A DNA stretch of 64,000 bases, taken from the NCBI GenBank assembly GCA_002696735.1, contig NZSL01000010.1:265571-329570 (forward strand). The letters are read 5' to 3'. This document shows positions 18,617 through 30,510 of this stretch, piece after piece. Position numbers and translations under genes: made by a program. The stretch's first letter is position 1, and each line of letters begins with the position of its first letter. This stretch comes from Methylophaga sp. (GTDB lineage Bacteria; Pseudomonadota; Gammaproteobacteria; Nitrosococcales; Methylophagaceae). The notes beneath the pieces were generated by a model. That model did no database searches. It had not been told where the DNA came from and saw only the letters and a list, made by a program, of their open reading frames with translations.

Positions 18617-19765
18617 ATGTCGGACTCCCTGCCAGCTGACTCAGTCGGATTGGTAACACCTTCACATTTGCATATTGATACGCCGCTGGCGCTGGATTGT
18701 GGGCGGATGCTGCCACAGTTCGATTTGATTTATGAAACCTACGGCACATTAAATGCCGATAAGAGCAACGCTGTTCTTATCTGCCACGCTTTGTCTGGCG
18801 ATCATCATGCTGCAGGGTTTAATTCTCTGGAAGAACGTAAACCCGGCTGGTGGGATACGGCGATAGGTCCAGGAAAAGCCATTGATACCAAGCATTTTTT
18901 TGTCGTTTGTCCGAATAATCTTGGCGGTTGTAAAGGTTCCACAGGTCCTAATACTATTAATCCTGAAACCGGCAAATTATATGGTCCGGACTTTCCCATT
19001 GTGACGGTAGCTGACTGGGTAAAAAGTCAGGCGATCCTGGCAGACTCATTAGGTATTCATAAATGGGCTGCGGTGGTGGGCGGAAGTCTGGGTGGTATGC
19101 AAGCCCTGGATTGGGCAATTACGTTGCCCGAGAGGGTCGGTCATGCACTGGTCATCGCCGCAGCGCCAAAGTTATCTGCACAGAATATTGCGTTTAATGA
19201 AGTGGCCCGAACTGCCATTAAGTCTGATCCTGAATTTCATGAGGGCCGCTATCAGGAATTCGATACTGTTCCACGACAGGGGCTGGGACTGGCCAGAATG
19301 TTGGGCCATATCACCTATCTTTCCGATGAAGCCATGGGCGAAAAATTCGGTCGTGAACTGCGCAGTGGCAAAATTCAGTATGGCTATGATGTTGAGTTCC
19401 AGATCGAGAGTTATTTACGTTATCAAAGCTCCAGCTTTGTAGAACGCTTTGATGCCAATACTTATTTATTAATGACCAAAGCACTGGATTATTTTGATCC
19501 GGCCAAGGAGTTTGATGACGATCTGACTCAAGCAGTCAAAGCCATTCAGGCCAAATCGTTGATTATTTCGTTTACCAGTGATTGGCGGTTTTCACCTTTA
19601 CGCTCTCTGGAAATTGTTGATGCCCTGCTCAGTGCTGGCAAGTCAGTAAGTTATGCCGAAATTGAAGCCACGCAGGGTCATGATGCTTTTTTAATGCCAA
19701 TCCCCCGCTATATGGAAATCTTTGCCAGCTATATGCAGCAAGTTGCAAAAGAGGTGAATAGCTGA
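18617..19765 (+). CDS. metX: Homoserine O-acyltransferase MetX
   Basis: MetX activates homoserine by O-acylation at the start of methionine synthesis. The 382-residue alpha/beta-hydrolase has the nucleophile elbow GGSLGGMQ (Ser157), the oxyanion segment [12 protein letters not shown] and the catalytic His in ATQGHDAFL near the C-terminus. The acyl donor (acetyl- or succinyl-CoA) cannot be decided from family membership alone; many proteobacterial MetX use succinyl-CoA. It overlaps metW by one base (TGATG), the usual metXW operon. Confidence 0.93.
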   Translation: MSDSLPADSVGLVTPSHLHIDTPLALDCGRMLPQFDLIYETYGTLNADKSNAVLICHALSGDHHAAGFNSLEERKPGWWDTAIGPGKAIDTKHFFVVCPNNLGGCKGSTGPNTINPETGKLYGPDFPIVTVADWVKSQAILADSLGIHKWAAVVGGSLGGMQALDWAITLPERVGHALVIAAAPKLSAQNIAFNEVARTAIKSDPEFHEGRYQEFDTVPRQGLGLARMLGHITYLSDEAMGEKFGRELRSGKIQYGYDVEFQIESYLRYQSSSFVERFDANTYLLMTKALDYFDPAKEFDDDLTQAVKAIQAKSLIISFTSDWRFSPLRSLEIVDALLSAGKSVSYAEIEATQGHDAFLMPIPRYMEIFASYMQQVAKEVNS

Positions 19766-20367
19766 TGACTTTACGGGTTGATTTACAAATTATCAGTGAC
19801 TGGATCCCAGACAATGCCCACGTGCTCGATCTGGGTTGCGGCAATGGATCTTTGTTAAAACATCTGCAGCAACGCAATGTTACCGGTTATGGTCTAGAAA
19901 TAGATAACAGCAAATTTTCCGAATGTATTGCCGGTGGTGTCAACGTTATACAAGCAGACTTGGATGAAGGTCTCAGTCAGTTCGGTGATCAGAGCTTTGA
20001 TTTTGTTATTTTGTCACAAACCCTTCAGGCCGTTAAACGTCCCGACTTTTTACTGAGAGAAATCATGCGGGTTGGCAAGCAGGGAATTATCGGTTTTCCT
20101 AATTTCGGACATTGGCAATGCCGTTTTCAACTAGGGTTACGAGGTAAAATGCCGGTATCCAAAAACCTGCCAAATGCCTGGTTTGATACACCCAATATTC
20201 ATTTATGTACGTTGAAAGATTTTGAAAAGCTCTGTGACCAATATGGTTTTAGTGTGGTGAGCCGCAGTGTCGTTAATCACGAACATAAAGATACGCTTGG
20301 TATTCGCTTATTACCTAACCTGTTCGGCCAGATAGCTGTTTATTTGATTCATAACGGAAACTCATGA
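19765..20367 (+). CDS. metW: Methionine biosynthesis protein MetW
   Basis: This is a 200-residue SAM-dependent methyltransferase-fold protein with motif [14 protein letters not shown] near residue 20. MetW is encoded with MetX and is needed with it for homoserine acylation in several proteobacteria; its own methyl-transfer reaction is not established. It starts on the last base of the metX stop and overlaps pyrE by four bases (ATGA). Confidence 0.92.
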   Translation: MTLRVDLQIISDWIPDNAHVLDLGCGNGSLLKHLQQRNVTGYGLEIDNSKFSECIAGGVNVIQADLDEGLSQFGDQSFDFVILSQTLQAVKRPDFLLREIMRVGKQGIIGFPNFGHWQCRFQLGLRGKMPVSKNLPNAWFDTPNIHLCTLKDFEKLCDQYGFSVVSRSVVNHEHKDTLGIRLLPNLFGQIAVYLIHNGNS

Positions 20368-21005
20368 AAGATTATCAACGCGACTTTATCGAATTCGCCT
20401 TAGCAACCGGCGTTTTACGCTTTGGTGAATTTACCCTCAAATCCGGACGCATCAGCCCTTATTTTTTTAACAGTGGCTTGTTTAACAGCGGTGCAACACT
20501 GGCTCGGCTGGGACGTTTTTACGCACAGGCGATAACCGAATCCGCGCTTGATTTTGATGTGTTGTTTGGCCCAGCCTATAAAGGTATCCCGTTAGCATCC
20601 ACTGCAGTTATCGCACTGGCCGACCAGCATGATCGCGATGTACCTTATGTATTTAACCGCAAAGAGAAAAAAGATCATGGTGAAGGCGGACAGCTGGTCG
20701 GCGCCGCTCTTAACGGTAAGGTACTAATAATTGATGATGTAATTTCCGCCGGGACCTCCGTAGGAGAATCTGTCGATATCATTCGCGCAGCAGGCGCTGA
20801 ACCAGCAGGTGTCATTATTGCACTCGATCGTCAGGAACGTGGTCAGGGCGAATTATCCGCTATTCAACAGGTAGAGCAAACGCATAAGATCCCCGTCGTC
20901 AGTATTATCTGTCTCAATGACTTACTCAGCTATCTGCAGGATCATCCCGACTTGCAACGACATTTAGCTGCGGTAAAAGCCTATCGGGAACGATATGGGG
21001 TCTAG
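20364..21005 (+). CDS. pyrE: Orotate phosphoribosyltransferase
   Basis: PyrE converts orotate and PRPP to orotidine monophosphate in pyrimidine synthesis. The 213-residue protein shows the PRPP-binding motif [13 protein letters not shown] and the catalytic loop region [12 protein letters not shown]. Its TAG stop lies in a CTAG that is the left target-site copy of an inserted repeat element. The coding sequence is nevertheless full length, ending ...RYGV as in homologues. Confidence 0.95.
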   Translation: MKDYQRDFIEFALATGVLRFGEFTLKSGRISPYFFNSGLFNSGATLARLGRFYAQAITESALDFDVLFGPAYKGIPLASTAVIALADQHDRDVPYVFNRKEKKDHGEGGQLVGAALNGKVLIIDDVISAGTSVGESVDIIRAAGAEPAGVIIALDRQERGQGELSAIQQVEQTHKIPVVSIICLNDLLSYLQDHPDLQRHLAAVKAYRERYGV

Positions 21006-21333
21006 GGTCTGTTGATCTTTCATAGCCGCCTCTGTTGTGACTGAAAATGCACCAATCAAGGCGCGAGGAATGCAGTTTGTGAGATACATCCATGTATCTC
21101 ACCCCTAAGGGGCTTACGCTCAAAAACGTTCCTGACGTTTTTGTAGTTGTTCTAAATAAATAACGAGTAACGCTGAGTGGTGCATTTTCAGCCACAACCC
21201 GAAGGGCTGGGACTATTTTTCCGCCCCACAGCGTTGGAAATGACTTATGTAGAACAACTACATCGCATCATTTCCGCCTTGTGAGACAAAAAAATAGCCT
21301 TCAGCAGAGGTGGCTTTGAAAGATCAACAGACC
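21006..21333. mobile_element. MITE-like element with 29-bp terminal inverted repeats and CTAG duplication
   Basis: A 328-bp non-coding element. Its ends, starting GGTCTGTTGATCTTTCA on each strand, match over 29 bases with two mismatches. CTAG directly flanks both ends (21002-21005 and 21334-21337) and reads as a target-site duplication. The inside is packed with perfect inverted repeats: 21079-21102 (11-bp arms), 21121-21143 (9-bp arms), 21143-21154 with 21250-21261, 21236-21243 with 21268-21275, and 21034-21054 with 21178-21198 (one mismatch). No transposase frame is present; the 89-aa frame crossing it is not convincing. The YTAR-type target suggests mobilisation by an IS5-like transposase, which is inference. 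Confidence 0.8.
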
Positions 21334-22092
21334 CTAGGGCCCCCAAATTAATCTGATGGCAATTAATAAGGTCACAATTTCAAAGCTGCGTTTTATCCAG
21401 CGGTTGCCCCAACGCAACGCCAAATGGGATCCCAGATAACCACCCAATAACGATCCTAACAGTAACGCAGGAAGCCAGTCCCATTGTATTTCGCCTAGAA
21501 TACCCAACGTAATCGCGCCTGCACCATTCCAAAATAATCCAACCAGAATCAGCGTGTAAGCAACGGCCCGCTGGTAATCCATGCCAAACCATAATATCAG
21601 CCATATGGTCACAAACAGCCCGGTTCCCGAGGTGAGCGAGCCATTGAGAATGCCCAGAATAAACAATACAACTGCACCAATCAGGTAACCATGGCGCTCA
21701 CGATTTAACGGCGTGTATAACTGACCTAAAGCCGGTTTAAATAAAGAATATATGCCTAATGATCCGGTTAATACGCCCAGGGCAATCTCTGCGATTCGAT
21801 CTGGTACCATTAATATCACACTGCCGCCGATCACTACCCCCGGCAGGCCGGCCACCAAGAGCAATATCACAAACTGACGTTCAAGTCGGCTGGTAGAGAT
21901 GTAACGCAATGCTGCGCCTACCCCTAACGCTACACTGGCCACTTTATGGGTGGCTAAAGCCACAGAAAAGGTCAAGCCAAGGAATATCAAAACCGGGAAC
22001 TGGATTAATCCTGCACCGCCGCCACTTAATGCCGAAAAAGTATTTGCCAGCAAAGAAATGACAAACAGAATAAAATGTTCAATAAAGCTCAA
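21334..22092 (-). CDS. TauE/SafE (TSUP) family anion exporter
   Basis: This is a 252-residue membrane protein with about eight hydrophobic segments in two homologous halves. It carries family motifs (FSALSGGGAGLIQFPVL near the start and NGSLTSGTGLFVTIWL in the second half). TSUP members export sulfite, sulfoacetate or other small organic anions; the substrate here is unknown. The start appears to be TTG at 22092, since no ATG precedes the first membrane helix. The gene is 27 bases from a divergent DUF4124 gene. Its stop codon lies in the right CTAG copy flanking the MITE-like element. Confidence 0.85.
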   Translation of the reverse strand: MSFIEHFILFVISLLANTFSALSGGGAGLIQFPVLIFLGLTFSVALATHKVASVALGVGAALRYISTSRLERQFVILLLVAGLPGVVIGGSVILMVPDRIAEIALGVLTGSLGIYSLFKPALGQLYTPLNRERHGYLIGAVVLFILGILNGSLTSGTGLFVTIWLILWFGMDYQRAVAYTLILVGLFWNGAGAITLGILGEIQWDWLPALLLGSLLGGYLGSHLALRWGNRWIKRSFEIVTLLIAIRLIWGP

Positions 22093-22119
22093 TTTAATAA
22101 GGCTCTCTGGGAAAACATA

Positions 22120-22788
22120 ATGATTTCAATACGCTTTGTAGCGGCTTCGATGCTCAGCGCAACATTATTAATTGCCACAACCGTATCAGCGGCTCAACTG
22201 TACCGTTTTACTGACGAAAACGGTATACCCACTATAAGCAAAACCCTACCGGCAGAAGTTGCTCAACAAGGTTACGATATTCTGGATGAGAAAACGATGC
22301 GGGTGATTGAACGGGTTCCCCCTGCACCGACTGAAGCGGAAATAGCTGAGCGGGAAATACAGAAAAAACTGGAGCTCGAGCAACAAAAACAGGCTGAAGA
22401 AGCCGCCAGAATAGAAGCCGAAAAACGGCGTAAACAGGCTATTTATGATCATAACCTGCTTTCTGCCTATCAATCCGAACAGGATTTGCTTAATGAACGT
22501 AACAAAGACCTGCAATACCGAGAAAAACGTATCGAAATATTAAAAAAGAAGCGTAAGGGTTTACAGCAACGATTACAGCAGGTGCAACAGCAAGCTGCCG
22601 ATAATGAATTAAGTGGTATGGGTCTCAGTGCCAATCTGCAAAGTCGCCTGCAAGCTGCGCAACAGGAACTTGATAATAATCAGTCCAGCATTCAACAGTT
22701 ACAAACTGAAATTGATACGCTTAATATGCAATATGAACTGGATCGTCAGCGCCTGGGTGAGCTGTTGGGAACCGCGGCAGAAGATTAA
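22120..22788 (+). CDS. DUF4124 coiled-coil periplasmic protein
   Basis: The product is 222 residues: a signal peptide ending near VSAAQ, a short DUF4124 domain ([19 protein letters not shown], about residues 27-60), then a long charged coiled coil rich in Gln, Glu and Lys (about 85-215). DUF4124 proteins are common and uncharacterised in proteobacteria. The ATG at 22120 begins the signal peptide; the frame is open from 22075, but that extension overlaps the divergent gene start. It ends with a four-base convergent overlap with hisC. Confidence 0.75.
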   Translation: MISIRFVAASMLSATLLIATTVSAAQLYRFTDENGIPTISKTLPAEVAQQGYDILDEKTMRVIERVPPAPTEAEIAEREIQKKLELEQQKQAEEAARIEAEKRRKQAIYDHNLLSAYQSEQDLLNERNKDLQYREKRIEILKKKRKGLQQRLQQVQQQAADNELSGMGLSANLQSRLQAAQQELDNNQSSIQQLQTEIDTLNMQYELDRQRLGELLGTAAED

Positions 22789-23840
22789 ACCAGCAAATCC
22801 AGTTGGCTCATCAATAATTGATTTTCAGTGTGATTGCCAATACTGATTCGTAAAAACTGATCAATTCTCGGCTTGTTAAAGTGGCGAACAATCACCCCTT
22901 TTTCCCGCAAGCCCGCCGCTACTGTTGCAGCATCGTGTTGTGGATGTCTGGCAAACACAAAATTCGCCGCCGAAGGCAAAACCTCAAAACCCAATTCTGT
23001 CATAGACTGGGTTAGCCATTCTCGCTCGGTAATAACCTGTTGCTGACATTGTTTAAAGTAGGTTTCATCCTGATAGGCTGCAACGCCCGCTGCAATCGCC
23101 AGACTATCTAGCGGATAGGAATTAAAGCTATCCTTTATCCTAACCAGTGCTTCAATCAACTCTGGATGACCTACCGCAAAGCCAATACGCATACCTGCCA
23201 AGGAACGTGACTTAGATAGAGTTTGTGTGACCAGCAGATTAGGGAAACGCTGAGTTAGCGGAATAGCTGTTTCTCCACCAAAATCGATGTACGCCTCATC
23301 AATGACCACCACCGTGTCGCGGTTCATTTCCACCAGCCGACGAATATCGTCCAGTGATAATAAACAGCCGGTCGGGGCATTGGGATTGGGCAGTATAATA
23401 CCGCCGTTATCTCGTTCGTAATCAGTGATATCGATTGCAAAGTCAGCATTCAACGGCACTAACTCCGAATCAATCTCATATAACTGACAATACACCGGAT
23501 AGAAACTATAAGTGATATCCGGAAATAAAATCGGCTTTCCATGCTTGAAAAAAGCATTAAACACATGTGCCAAGACTTCATCCGAACCATTGCCAACAAA
23601 CACACTTTCAGCTGGCACCTTATGGTAATCAGCAATTGCCTGTTTTAACGGGCCACCATCAGGAACAGGATACAAACGTAAACGCTCGGTTGTAGCCATG
23701 CGAATGGCTTCCAGTACTTTGGGTGAAGGACCAAACGGGTTTTCATTGGTATTGAGCTTAACCAGATTATGGCCGCGCGGTTGTTCACCCGGCACATAAG
23801 GTTCTAATGAATGAACAAAATTACTCCAGAAACGGCTCAT
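22785..23840 (-). CDS. hisC: Histidinol-phosphate aminotransferase
   Basis: HisC makes histidinol phosphate from imidazole acetol phosphate using PLP. The 351-residue fold-type I aminotransferase has the N-terminal motif [13 protein letters not shown], the Asp-containing [10 protein letters not shown] and the PLP lysine in [15 protein letters not shown]. It starts on the last base of hisD (one-base overlap), so hisG-hisD-hisC is a tight operon. Confidence 0.95.
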   Translation of the reverse strand: MSRFWSNFVHSLEPYVPGEQPRGHNLVKLNTNENPFGPSPKVLEAIRMATTERLRLYPVPDGGPLKQAIADYHKVPAESVFVGNGSDEVLAHVFNAFFKHGKPILFPDITYSFYPVYCQLYEIDSELVPLNADFAIDITDYERDNGGIILPNPNAPTGCLLSLDDIRRLVEMNRDTVVVIDEAYIDFGGETAIPLTQRFPNLLVTQTLSKSRSLAGMRIGFAVGHPELIEALVRIKDSFNSYPLDSLAIAAGVAAYQDETYFKQCQQQVITEREWLTQSMTELGFEVLPSAANFVFARHPQHDAATVAAGLREKGVIVRHFNKPRIDQFLRISIGNHTENQLLMSQLDLLV

Positions 23841-25136
23841 TATTTTTCCTGTAACCGATACTCAGCACTGCGAGCATGTGCTGTCAGACTTTCACCGCGC
23901 GCCAGCACCGATGCAACTTGCCCCAGGCTTTGAGCGCCTTGTGGTGAGACCTGAATCAGGCTGGAACGTTTTTGAAAGTCATAGACGCCCAGGGGAGAAC
24001 TGAAACGGGCAGTTCGGGATGTCGGCAATACATGGTTTGGTCCGGCACAGTAATCACCTAATGCTTCAGGCGTATAACGTCCCATAAAAATTGCACCGGC
24101 ATGACGTATTTTTTTGGCCATTTCCATCGGTTCATCAACAGACAATTCCAAATGTTCTGGCGCAATATAATTGCAGACTTCTATCGCCTGCTGCATATCC
24201 TCGACCAGAATCATTGCACCACGGTTATTCAGTGACGTTTCAATAATGGCCTTGCGTTCCATGGTAGGTAGCAAACGTGCAATGGATTCTTTCACCTTCT
24301 GTAGAAACGCTGCATCAGGAGAAATCAGTATCGATTGAGCATCTTCGTCATGTTCAGCTTGAGAAAACAGATCCATGGCAATCCAGTCAGGATCGGTCTT
24401 GCCATCACAAATCACCAGAATTTCTGATGGTCCGGCAATCATATCGATGCCAACAGTACCGAACACCATGCCTTTTGCTGTCGCCACAAAGATATTGCCC
24501 GGGCCGACAATTTTATCGACCTGTGGAATCGTTTCTGTACCATAAGCCAATGCCGCAACAGCCTGCGCACCACCAATTGCAAAAATGCGATCAACACCAG
24601 CAATCGCTGCAGCCGCTAAAACCAGATCATTTACTTCATCATCCGGTGTAGGTACCACCATGATTAATTCCTGAACCCCTGCGACTTTGGCTGGAATAGC
24701 ATTCATCAACACAGATGAAGGATAGGCAGCTTTACCACCAGGCACATACAGCCCAGCCCGATCCAATGGCGTAACTTGTTGACCTAATAAGGTGCCATCA
24801 GCCTCTACGTAATGCCAGGATTCCTGTTTCTGGTGTTCATGGTACTGACGTACACGTTCTGCAGCTTTTTCCAACGCCTGACGTTGTGCAGCAGGGATAG
24901 ATTCCAATGCCGCTGCAGCCCGTTCCAATGGAATTTCCAGTTCCGCCATAGCAGTTGCTTTTACCCGATCAAATCGTTGGCTGTATTCAACTACTGCCTG
25001 ATCACCACGCTGTTTAACATCTGCCAGAATATTTCTAACTGTGTCGGTTATTGCCGCATCAGAAACACCTTCCCAGGCCAACAACTCGGAAAGCATTGGC
25101 CAGAAATCAGCCTGCTGGAAATTCAATTCACTTATT

Positions 25137-25144
<8 letters not shown>
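23840..25144 (-). CDS. hisD: Histidinol dehydrogenase
   Basis: HisD oxidises histidinol to histidine in two NAD-dependent steps with a zinc ion. The 434 residues are normal for the family. Motifs include [56 protein letters not shown] and the zinc and substrate region [10 protein letters not shown]. The start overlaps the hisG stop by eight bases. Confidence 0.96.
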
Positions 25145-27090
<1,946 letters not shown>

Positions 27091-27315
27091 TTAGCGAGAG
27101 ACGCCCGTTTTCAGTGACAATGCGTGTACAGCACCACTACTGAAGCTGTCACCCAAAGTTGCTTTGACCATACGGTGTTGTTCTATCAGGCTTTTTCCAG
27201 AAAATGACGGACTAAAAACCCGGGCATCAAAATGCTGGCCATCTTCACCAAACACTTCAACATCAGCATCAGGTAAGCCTGCTTCAATCATTGCTTTGAT
27301 ATCTGCTGCTTTCAT
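27091..27315 (-). CDS. ibaG: BolA/IbaG-family protein
   Basis: This is a 74-residue BolA-fold protein. The BolA-like segment GEDGQHFDARVFSPSFSGKS is followed by LIEQHRMVKATLG, containing the His that binds Fe-S clusters with monothiol glutaredoxins. IbaG is the paralogue encoded between the mla operon and murA, as here. It is thought to help traffic or sense Fe-S clusters. Confidence 0.9.
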   Translation of the reverse strand: MKAADIKAMIEAGLPDADVEVFGEDGQHFDARVFSPSFSGKSLIEQHRMVKATLGDSFSSGAVHALSLKTGVSR

Positions 27316-27336
27316 GTTTCACCACTTAAATTATAG

Positions 27337-27633
27337 TTATTGCAGAGGAAGAAGTTCTTCCAATCCGCTTGCTTCTGCCATCGCCAGCATCTGTGCCGGC
27401 ATATTAAAATAACGAATCGGCTTGTCTAATTTTTCAGCCTGACGCATCCATTCGATCAGTAAAGCCAGGCCGGCACTGTCACTACGACTGACTTCACTTA
27501 AATCAACATCAAGCGGATCCACTTCGGCAAACAATTGATCCGTCATATCGATACCGCTGGCAGCGGTATCAAAAGTCAACTCACCGGAGACCAGGATACG
27601 TTTGGTAGCATCGTCAAAAATGAGCTTCATCAT
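27337..27633 (-). CDS. mlaB: MlaB STAS-domain protein
   Basis: This is a 98-residue STAS-domain protein with the core VDLSEVSRSDSAGLALLIEW. MlaB binds the MlaF ATPase and is needed for stability and activity of the MlaFEDB phospholipid transporter. Two adjacent ATGs (27633 and 27630) overlap the mlaC stop, so translation is probably coupled. It is the last mla gene before ibaG. Confidence 0.88.
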   Translation of the reverse strand: MMKLIFDDATKRILVSGELTFDTAASGIDMTDQLFAEVDPLDVDLSEVSRSDSAGLALLIEWMRQAEKLDKPIRYFNMPAQMLAMAEASGLEELLPLQ

Positions 27634-28256
27634 CTGGCTTTATCATTGCGTTTAGCAAGATTTTCAATCAAGGCATCCATTCCGCTGGTTCTAATATCAC
27701 GGTTAAATGATGAACGGTAATTCGTCACCAGACTGATGCCTTCAATTTTGACATCATAAACTTTCCATTCATCGTTCTTGTTTTTATAAAGTGATAATGC
27801 CATCGGAACAGATGGACCGTTTGGTTGTACCACTTCCATTGGTACATCTACCCGCCCCTTTTTCAAGTCATCGCGAAAAGGCAGAAAGCGAATTTCTTCG
27901 TTAGTGTATTCCAGCATTGCCGTAGCGTAGGTTCTGACCAGTAACAAACGGAATTCTTCGACAAATTGGGCCTGTTGTTCAGCTGAAGCATCACGCCAGC
28001 TTCGACCTAATGCCAATTTGGCCATACGCTCGAAATCGAAATGTGGAAACAGGATATCCTGTACCAGCGTATAGATTTTCTGCGGATTGGTTTCCAGTTC
28101 AGCTTCATTATCCTTCAGAGCTTTCAGCATGTTGTCTGAGGCTTCTTTCACTAAAGCCTGTGGCTCCGGCATCGCCTGAGCGGATGCGCTGAACGCCAGC
28201 ATGCCCAGCAAAAATGCTGACATTAACTGGAGAGACACCTGTTTAAATTTAATCAT
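27630..28256 (-). CDS. mlaC: Periplasmic phospholipid carrier MlaC
   Basis: MlaC carries phospholipids between the outer-membrane MlaA complex and the inner-membrane MlaFEDB complex. The product is 208 residues with a signal peptide ending near ASAQA and the Tol_Tol_Ttg2 domain (FPHFDFERMAKLALGRSWR and NGPSVPMALSLYKNKNDEWKVYDVKIEGISLV). The ATG at 28256 has AAGGTGA upstream; a longer frame to 28295 lies within mlaD. No mlaA is in the window. Confidence 0.92.
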   Translation of the reverse strand: MIKFKQVSLQLMSAFLLGMLAFSASAQAMPEPQALVKEASDNMLKALKDNEAELETNPQKIYTLVQDILFPHFDFERMAKLALGRSWRDASAEQQAQFVEEFRLLLVRTYATAMLEYTNEEIRFLPFRDDLKKGRVDVPMEVVQPNGPSVPMALSLYKNKNDEWKVYDVKIEGISLVTNYRSSFNRDIRTSGMDALIENLAKRNDKAR

Positions 28257-28257
28257 C

Positions 28258-28722
28258 TTATTCACCTTCCGCTGTACTGTACAAGAATTGTCCAATTACC
28301 TGCTCCAATACCACCGCTGGTTGAGTCAAATCAATCACATCACCGTCTTCCAGGAAGAAATCATCCGCACCTGGTGACAAACTGATGTATTGCTCTCCCA
28401 GCAAACCTGCAGTAAAGATGCTGGCAGAGGTATCTATCGGAATGTTGTCATATTGTGGATAGATATTAATGGTGACTTTTGCATCATAGGTGTCAGGATC
28501 CAGAGATATTGATGTTACACGACCAACTCTTACGCCTGCCATCGTCACTGGAGATCGTGGTTTCAATCCACCAATATTCTGAAAATTGGCGACGACTTCA
28601 TAGCCTTTTTCATCCGTAATATCACCAAGATTACTGACCTTCATCGCCAACACAAATAAGGCTGCCATGCCAGCTGCGACAAACAAGCCGACCATAATTT
28701 CGGTACTTCTTTTCGAATTCAT
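28258..28722 (-). CDS. mlaD: MlaD MCE-domain protein
   Basis: The product is 154 residues: one N-terminal membrane helix (about 9-28) and one MCE domain (YEVVANFQNIGGLKPRSPVTMAGVRVGRV). MlaD forms a hexameric ring in the periplasm that channels phospholipid in the MlaFEDB complex. The C-terminal helix (VVLEQVIGQFLYS) is the part that seals the ring pore in homologues. It abuts mlaE directly. Confidence 0.94.
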   Translation of the reverse strand: MNSKRSTEIMVGLFVAAGMAALFVLAMKVSNLGDITDEKGYEVVANFQNIGGLKPRSPVTMAGVRVGRVTSISLDPDTYDAKVTINIYPQYDNIPIDTSASIFTAGLLGEQYISLSPGADDFFLEDGDVIDLTQPAVVLEQVIGQFLYSTAEGE

Positions 28723-29505
28723 TTACACATCTCCAAACATCAACGCAGTCAGAACAAAGTCCAGGCCGAGAATAGCGAAAGCGGAATGGACAACTGTCCG
28801 CGTTGTGGCGCGCCCCACACCTTCCGAAGTTGGTGAGGCATCATAACCTTCAAACAGAGCAATCCATGTCACGACAAAACCAAAGACAATACTTTTTATT
28901 ACCCCGTTCAGGATATCTTCATACCAGTCAGTTTTAGCCTGCATCTGTGACCAGAAAGCACCATCATCGACACCGAGCAGGCCATGTCCAACTAAAAAAG
29001 CGCCAAATATTCCTACAGCACTGAATATAGCTGCCAGTAATGGCATGGATATAAGACCCGCTAAAAATCTTGGAGCAACGATACGGCGCATCGGGTCAAC
29101 AGCCATCATTTCCATACCTGATAACTGTTCTGTACTTTTCATCAAACCAATTTCAGCCGTCAGGGCCGAGCCAGCTCGACCGGCAAACAGTAACGCACTG
29201 ACAACCGGGCCAAGCTCTCTGACTAATGATAATGAAACAAGCACACCTAAAGATTCTTCAGCACCAAAATCTACCAGCGTATTATAGCCCTGAAGACCAA
29301 GAACCATGCCCACAAATAAGCCGGATATCAGTATGATGAGTATTGATAAAACACCGACATAAAATAATTGCTGAACAACCAGTGAAAAGCGGAATACCGA
29401 GCTTGGAATCCCTGCCAGCATCTGCACTAAGAACAAATGGCCCCGTCCAAGTCGCTGAAAGGTATCTAGTCCCCAGCGACCAAGGCTGCGCAGCAGCTCG
29501 ATCAT
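28723..29505 (-). CDS. mlaE: MlaE permease
   Basis: This is a 260-residue permease subunit of the phospholipid ABC transporter with five to six hydrophobic segments. The MlaE/YrbE-family core ([38 protein letters not shown]) carries the coupling helix that contacts MlaF. It overlaps mlaF by four bases. Confidence 0.94.
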   Translation of the reverse strand: MIELLRSLGRWGLDTFQRLGRGHLFLVQMLAGIPSSVFRFSLVVQQLFYVGVLSILIILISGLFVGMVLGLQGYNTLVDFGAEESLGVLVSLSLVRELGPVVSALLFAGRAGSALTAEIGLMKSTEQLSGMEMMAVDPMRRIVAPRFLAGLISMPLLAAIFSAVGIFGAFLVGHGLLGVDDGAFWSQMQAKTDWYEDILNGVIKSIVFGFVVTWIALFEGYDASPTSEGVGRATTRTVVHSAFAILGLDFVLTALMFGDV

Positions 29506-30308
29506 TGTGTTTCCTTTGAATTCAACAGATCATTTTTAAAGTCATTACCCGGGTAATGAAACGGAACAGGTCCATCTGGTAAACCCTGTAAAAATTGCTT
29601 CACCCATTCCGAGCCAGAAGTTTTCAGCGTTTCGGGATTACCTTTCTCAATGACCTTTCCGCCGGACAACAGATAAATTTCATCAGCGATCTTGGTGGTT
29701 TCAGCGACATCATGTGACACGATAATACTGGTCAGTCCCATTGCATCGTTGATGCGGCGTATTAGATTCACCAGTGTACCCATTGAAATGGGATCCTGTC
29801 CGGTAAATGGCTCATCGTACATAATCATCATTGGGTCTAGTGTGACGGCCCGTGCCAGAGCAACTCGGCGCGCCATACCGCCAGATAACTCAGCAGGCAT
29901 CATTTCCCGGGCATTTCTTAAGCCCACGGCCTGGAGTTTCATCAATACCAAATCACGAATCATTGATTCGGGCAACCTGGAATGTTCACGTAATGGAAAA
30001 GCAACATTTTCAAAAACATTGAGATCGGTCAGCAAGGCACCACTTTGAAACAACATTCCCATGCGCTTGCGCAATTCATAGAGCTTGGAATGAGAAAGCT
30101 TGTGGACATTTTGGCCATCAACTTCAACAGTACCGCGATCCGGTTTAAGCTGACCGCCAATCAGTTTAAGCAGCGTGGTTTTACCTGTACCACTCGGCCC
30201 CATGATAGCGGTTACCTTACCTTGGTAGATATCAATATCTACACCGCTGAAGATAACTTTGTCTCCACGGTTAAAATACAAATCCCTGATTTTTATCAGT
30301 GGCGCCAT
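29502..30308 (-). CDS. mlaF: MlaF ATPase
   Basis: This is a 268-residue ABC ATPase. It shows Walker [10 protein letters not shown] (residues 37-45), the signature [16 protein letters not shown] near residue 140 and Walker [14 protein letters not shown]. The C-terminal extension, which binds MlaB in homologues, is present. It is the first gene of a leftward mlaFEDCB operon that keeps the outer membrane outer leaflet free of phospholipids. The 202 bases upstream separate it from a divergent MxaD-like gene and should hold both promoters. Confidence 0.95.
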   Translation of the reverse strand: MAPLIKIRDLYFNRGDKVIFSGVDIDIYQGKVTAIMGPSGTGKTTLLKLIGGQLKPDRGTVEVDGQNVHKLSHSKLYELRKRMGMLFQSGALLTDLNVFENVAFPLREHSRLPESMIRDLVLMKLQAVGLRNAREMMPAELSGGMARRVALARAVTLDPMMIMYDEPFTGQDPISMGTLVNLIRRINDAMGLTSIIVSHDVAETTKIADEIYLLSGGKVIEKGNPETLKTSGSEWVKQFLQGLPDGPVPFHYPGNDFKNDLLNSKETQ

Positions 30309-30431
30309 TTTTTACTGCCGATATTAGATATAAAGATCGGTAATTTTCTTGAATCGCTGTTGGTAAGTCAAATCGCTGTGTGGAAAAACCATTCTGTATC
30401 GGCTAAAGTGTTGTCGCCATGTTAAGTTTGA

Positions 30432-30443
30432 GGAACTAGTTCC
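30432..30443. promoter_or_regulatory. 12-bp palindrome in the mlaF/MxaD-like divergent region
   Basis: A perfect palindrome GGAACTAGTTCC sits 68 bases upstream of the MxaD-like gene and 124 bases upstream of mlaF. A TTGACT that could act as a -35 for the rightward gene follows at 30451, but the matching -10 is weak. This may be an operator; no regulator is suggested by the sequence. Confidence 0.25.
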
Positions 30444-30510
30444 ATGGGTATTGACTCAAAGTTCCTGCAGATATTTTGGTAAACCACCGATCAAACGGAG
30501 AAATTTAAGA

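Noticed and set aside
20926-21195. An 89-codon minus-strand frame spanning the pyrE end and the repeat element
   Set aside because: It arises from the inverted-repeat sequence and the complement of pyrE, with no transposase-like motif.
22075-22119. Upstream ATG extension of the DUF4124 gene
   Set aside because: It overlaps the start of the divergent TauE gene and places extra polar residues before a normal signal peptide that begins at 22120.
24277-24651. A 124-codon plus-strand frame over hisD
   Set aside because: It is antisense to hisD, rich in His, Gln and Pro, with no coding support.
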